DNA of 5,658 nucleotides from NCBI GenBank assembly GCA_934662525.1, contig CAKUKJ010000182.1, positions 1-5,658 on the forward strand, read 5' to 3'. Shown one piece after another: positions 3,388 to 5,658 of this stretch; position 1 is the first letter of the stretch, and every line of letters begins with the position of its first letter. The position numbers were made by a program, and so were the translations under genes. Source of the DNA: an uncultured Coriobacteriales bacterium. GTDB taxonomy: Bacteria > Actinomycetota > Coriobacteriia > Coriobacteriales > UMGS124. A model generated the notes under the pieces. It was given only the letters and a program-made list of their open reading frames with translations, was not told where the DNA came from and did not search any database.

Positions 3388-5658
3388 ATGCTCAGCAGAT
3401 TCTCTGTCAAGCGGCCCTACGTCATCGTGGTGGCCGTCATCGTCGCCCTCATCCTGGGCGGCGTGTCGCTCTCCAAGATGAAGACCGACCTGTACCCCGA
3501 AATGGACCTGCCCTATCTTGCGGTCATCACGACCGACCCAGGCGCCACGGCGGAGAAGGTCGAGTCCGAGGTCACCGACGTGCTCGAGGGCAGCCTCTCC
3601 ACGGTAAGCGGCGTTTCCAACGTGACTTCCACCAGCTCAGACAACTACTCCATGATCTTCATGGAGTTTGAGGACGGCACCGACATGGATTCGGCGCTCG
3701 TGAAGGTGTCTTCGGCGGTGAACGAGGTCTCCTCCGAGCTTCCCGACGGCGCCGGCACGCCCAACTACATGGAGATCAGCTCCGACATGGCGGCCTCGCT
3801 CTACCTCGCGGTGCATGACGATTCCAAGGACATCTACGAACTCACTTCGTTCGTGAACGATAAGGTTGTGCCTGAGCTTGAGCGTATAGACGGCGTGGCC
3901 GACGTCTCTGTGGCTGGTGCCGTGGAGCAGTCGGTGGAGGTGTGTCTCGACCAGGAGAAGATCGACGCCGTCAACGACAAGCTCGCCGCCCATGTGGACG
4001 ACTCGCTTGCCGATGCCAAGAAGCAGCTTGATGACGGCGACGCCCAGCTCGCCCAGGCGCAGTCCGACCTCGACAACCAGCGTGCCCAGCTTGATGCCGC
4101 CGGCGGACGCGACGCCAACCCCGACGCCTACGCGCAGATAGATGCGACCCAGGCCCAGCTCGACGAGCAGGCGTCCCAGCTCAAAGACTCTCGCGAGCAG
4201 TTCGACGAGCAGCGCGACGCCGCGCTTGCCCAGGCAAACGTTGACCAGCTCGTGGACAAGTCCACGCTCTCCCAGGTCATCTCCGCCCAAAACTTCGCCA
4301 TGCCCGCCGGCTATGTGGACGACGCCGACGACGGCCAGTGGCTCGTGCGTGTGGGCGAGGGCTTCACCTCGGTCGACGAGCTTTCTGACCTGGTGCTCGC
4401 CGACATCGACGGTGTGGGCGAGGTCAAGCTGTCCGATGTGGCGGACGTCACGCTCATCGACAACGCCGGCGATTCCTACATGCGCGTGAACGACTCCACG
4501 GGGTTGCTGCTCTCCGTGTACAAGACCTCCACCGCCTCCACAAGCGACGTGTCGAAGGCGGTTGCCGAGCGCGTGGCCGAGCTGGAGGAGGACAATTCCA
4601 CCCTCGAGCTCGACACGGTGTACGACCAGGGCGATTACATCCAGCTTTTCATCAGCAACATCCTCCAGTCTCTGCTTCTGGGCGCAGCTCTTGCCATCGT
4701 GGTCCTCGCGCTTTTCTTGAAGTCGGTCAAGCCGACGATCGTGGTGGCGTTCTCCATCCCGTTCTCGGTGCTGTGCGCCCTCATCTTCATGTACTTCTCG
4801 GGCCTCACGATCAACGTGCTCACGCTGGGCGGCATCGCGCTCGCCATCGGCATGCTTGTGGACAACTCGATCATCGTGCTCGAGAACATCTACCGTCTGC
4901 GCGGGCGCGGCATCGCCCCTGCCCGTGCGGCCGTCCAGGGCGCCAAGCAGATCACAGGTGCGGTCATCGCCTCCACGCTCACCACGATCTGCGTGTTTCT
5001 GCCTGCCATCTTCACAACGGGCCTGGTGAGCCAGCTGCTCGTGCCGTTCGCGCTCACCATCGCCTACGTGCTCGTGGCGTCGCTGCTCGTGGCCCTCACT
5101 CTTGTGCCTGCCGTGTCGACGTACATGTTCAAGCATGTCAAGCCCCAGAAGGTCGGCTGGTTCGAGCGCCTGCGCGACGGTTACGCTCGCTCGCTCGATT
5201 TCTTCCTGCGCCACAAGGCCCTGCCCGTCATCGTCGCCCTCGGCTTGCTCGTGTTCTCGGTGGCCGGGGTGCTCAACATGGGCATCAACATGATGCCGTC
5301 CATGTCGAGCAAGACCATCATGGCGTCCATCACGATGCCCAACGGCACCGACAAGGACACAGCGGTCAAGACGGTCGATGAGGCCGTCGATGCCATGCTC
5401 TCGGTCGACGGCGTCGAGCTCGTCGGGGCCATCGACGGCAACGCGGCGCTCTCGGTCATGTCCTCGGCTGCGGGATCGACCGGCGACAGCGACACGTTCA
5501 ACCATTTCACGGTATACGTGCAGCTCGACGACTCGGCCCTCTTCCTCGACCGGCGCTCGCCGGCCTACATGGGGAGCATAACCGAGTTCCTGCTCGCGCC
5601 GTCGCTCCTCGCCGGCTTTGAAGACCTCGCGGGGGCCGTGCGCAAGGGCGGCACGGCC
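3388..5658 (+). CDS. RND-family efflux permease (HAE1/SwrC-like), 3' end outside window or lost at a junction
   Basis: The frame is open for 757 codons to the window edge; complete relatives are usually over 1,000 residues. TM1 is residues 11-28 after MLSRFSVKRP. The first extracytoplasmic loop (about 29-418) has the RND hallmarks TDLYPEMDLPY, PGATAEKVE, VSGVSNV, and ERIDGVADVSV. A charged, Gln/Asp/Ala-rich coiled-coil insert (about 197-290) splits the porter domain before STLSQVISAQNFAMPAG. TM2-TM6 lie at about 420-443, 449-470, 474-498, 525-545 and 551-575. TM4 contains GMLVDNSIIVLEN: D492 matches the proton-relay Asp of AcrB, and N493 replaces the second. TM7 is about 611-631. Such pumps export drugs or amphipathic compounds using the proton gradient; the substrate is unknown. 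ATG 3388 fits family starts, but its only Shine-Dalgarno candidate, GGAAGG (3369-3374), is 13 nt away. An in-frame ATG at 3346 lacks an RBS. From about residue 715 the sequence no longer looks like RND (see the separate entry). Confidence 0.9.
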   Translation, partial: MLSRFSVKRPYVIVVAVIVALILGGVSLSKMKTDLYPEMDLPYLAVITTDPGATAEKVESEVTDVLEGSLSTVSGVSNVTSTSSDNYSMIFMEFEDGTDMDSALVKVSSAVNEVSSELPDGAGTPNYMEISSDMAASLYLAVHDDSKDIYELTSFVNDKVVPELERIDGVADVSVAGAVEQSVEVCLDQEKIDAVNDKLAAHVDDSLADAKKQLDDGDAQLAQAQSDLDNQRAQLDAAGGRDANPDAYAQIDATQAQLDEQASQLKDSREQFDEQRDAALAQANVDQLVDKSTLSQVISAQNFAMPAGYVDDADDGQWLVRVGEGFTSVDELSDLVLADIDGVGEVKLSDVADVTLIDNAGDSYMRVNDSTGLLLSVYKTSTASTSDVSKAVAERVAELEEDNSTLELDTVYDQGDYIQLFISNILQSLLLGAALAIVVLALFLKSVKPTIVVAFSIPFSVLCALIFMYFSGLTINVLTLGGIALAIGMLVDNSIIVLENIYRLRGRGIAPARAAVQGAKQITGAVIASTLTTICVFLPAIFTTGLVSQLLVPFALTIAYVLVASLLVALTLVPAVSTYMFKHVKPQKVGWFERLRDGYARSLDFFLRHKALPVIVALGLLVFSVAGVLNMGINMMPSMSSKTIMASITMPNGTDKDTAVKTVDEAVDAMLSVDGVELVGAIDGNAALSVMSSAAGSTGDSDTFNHFTVYVQLDDSALFLDRRSPAYMGSITEFLLAPSLLAGFEDLAGAVRKGGTA
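3976..4257 (+). other. Coiled-coil insertion in the RND porter domain
   Basis: These codons give residues about 197-290 of the permease. They form two helical stretches of repeated AQL/DQL/LDE-type heptads (for example DDGDAQLAQAQSDL and IDATQAQLDEQASQL) separated by the turn GGRDANPD, which suggests an antiparallel hairpin projecting from the extracytoplasmic domain. I recall similar inserts in RND proteins of monoderm bacteria. It might contact the wall or a partner protein in place of the periplasmic adaptor; that role is inference. Confidence 0.65.
5527..5658 (+). other. In-frame segment resembling a SAM-dependent methyltransferase N-terminal region (possible chimeric junction)
   Basis: After the RND-like stretch FNHFTVYVQLDD, the same frame continues SALFLDRRSPAYMGSITEFL and then FEDLAGAVRKGGTA. 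From memory, this pattern (DSAxFLDRRSPAYxG, xFxDLxxAVRKGGT) belongs to the dimerisation/N-terminal domain of class I SAM-dependent methyltransferases of the O-methyltransferase type, where it follows a winged-helix segment. I know of no such motif in the second extracytoplasmic loop of RND permeases. The upstream part and the SAM-binding domain are absent. Base composition and codon use do not change clearly. The call rests on motif recognition alone. Confidence 0.55.

Noticed and set aside
3637..5505. 622-codon open frame on the minus strand opposite the RND gene
   Set aside because: The translation is a His/Val/Gly/Glu/Arg-rich shadow created by the G/C-rich third positions of the RND gene. 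It has no recognisable domain, and the + strand frame is an unmistakable RND permease.
1..5658. CRISPR array, tRNA, rRNA, transposase, toxin-antitoxin or phage genes
   Set aside because: No regularly spaced repeats, cloverleaf-like segments, transposase motifs or small toxin/antitoxin pair could be found on either strand.

Overview
The window looks like chromosomal DNA from a high-GC, monoderm gut-type actinobacterium, most plausibly a member of the Coriobacteriia (Eggerthella/Slackia/Collinsella relatives). This is inferred, not proven. The reasons are strong G/C preference at third codon positions, a LuxR-type regulator, a ferredoxin-tailed aldo/keto reductase, and a Gram-positive-style RND exporter with a coiled-coil insert.

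Layout. (1) Positions 1-185 hold the last 61 codons of a LuxR-family regulator (+). (2) Positions 186-276 form a short, AT-richer promoter region with repeated TTGAAC boxes and a perfect palindrome. (3) Positions 277-1806 encode an AlaA-like alanine/glutamate aminotransferase (+) with an XRE-type DNA-binding domain fused to its N terminus. A textbook internal ribosome binding site and ATG sit exactly where a stand-alone AlaA would begin. (4) A hairpin at 1812-1859 separates this gene from a convergent gene. (5) Positions 2988-1858 encode an aldo/keto reductase with two C-terminal [4Fe-4S] motifs (-). Its promoter carries the CTTAAAG-N4-CTTTAAG dyad and the 19-bp spacer expected for an AdhR/NmlR-type MerR regulator, so it is probably aldehyde-inducible. 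(6) Positions 2989-3387 are a 399-bp divergent intergenic region with two large dyads. (7) From 3388 to the window edge (+) there is an open RND-family permease with no stop in the window.

The RND frame covers TM1-TM7 and an extracytoplasmic coiled-coil insertion. At about 5527-5541 the protein stops resembling an RND transporter and continues in frame with sequence that I read as the N-terminal domain of a class I SAM-dependent methyltransferase. This is either a chimeric join (assembly or read artefact) or a real recombination junction.

The genes do not form one pathway: they are in three transcription units with different likely controls. The most interesting points are the HTH-aminotransferase fusion with its internal start, the MerR-type control site ahead of the reductase, the structured leader of the transporter gene, and the suspicious in-frame junction at the right edge.
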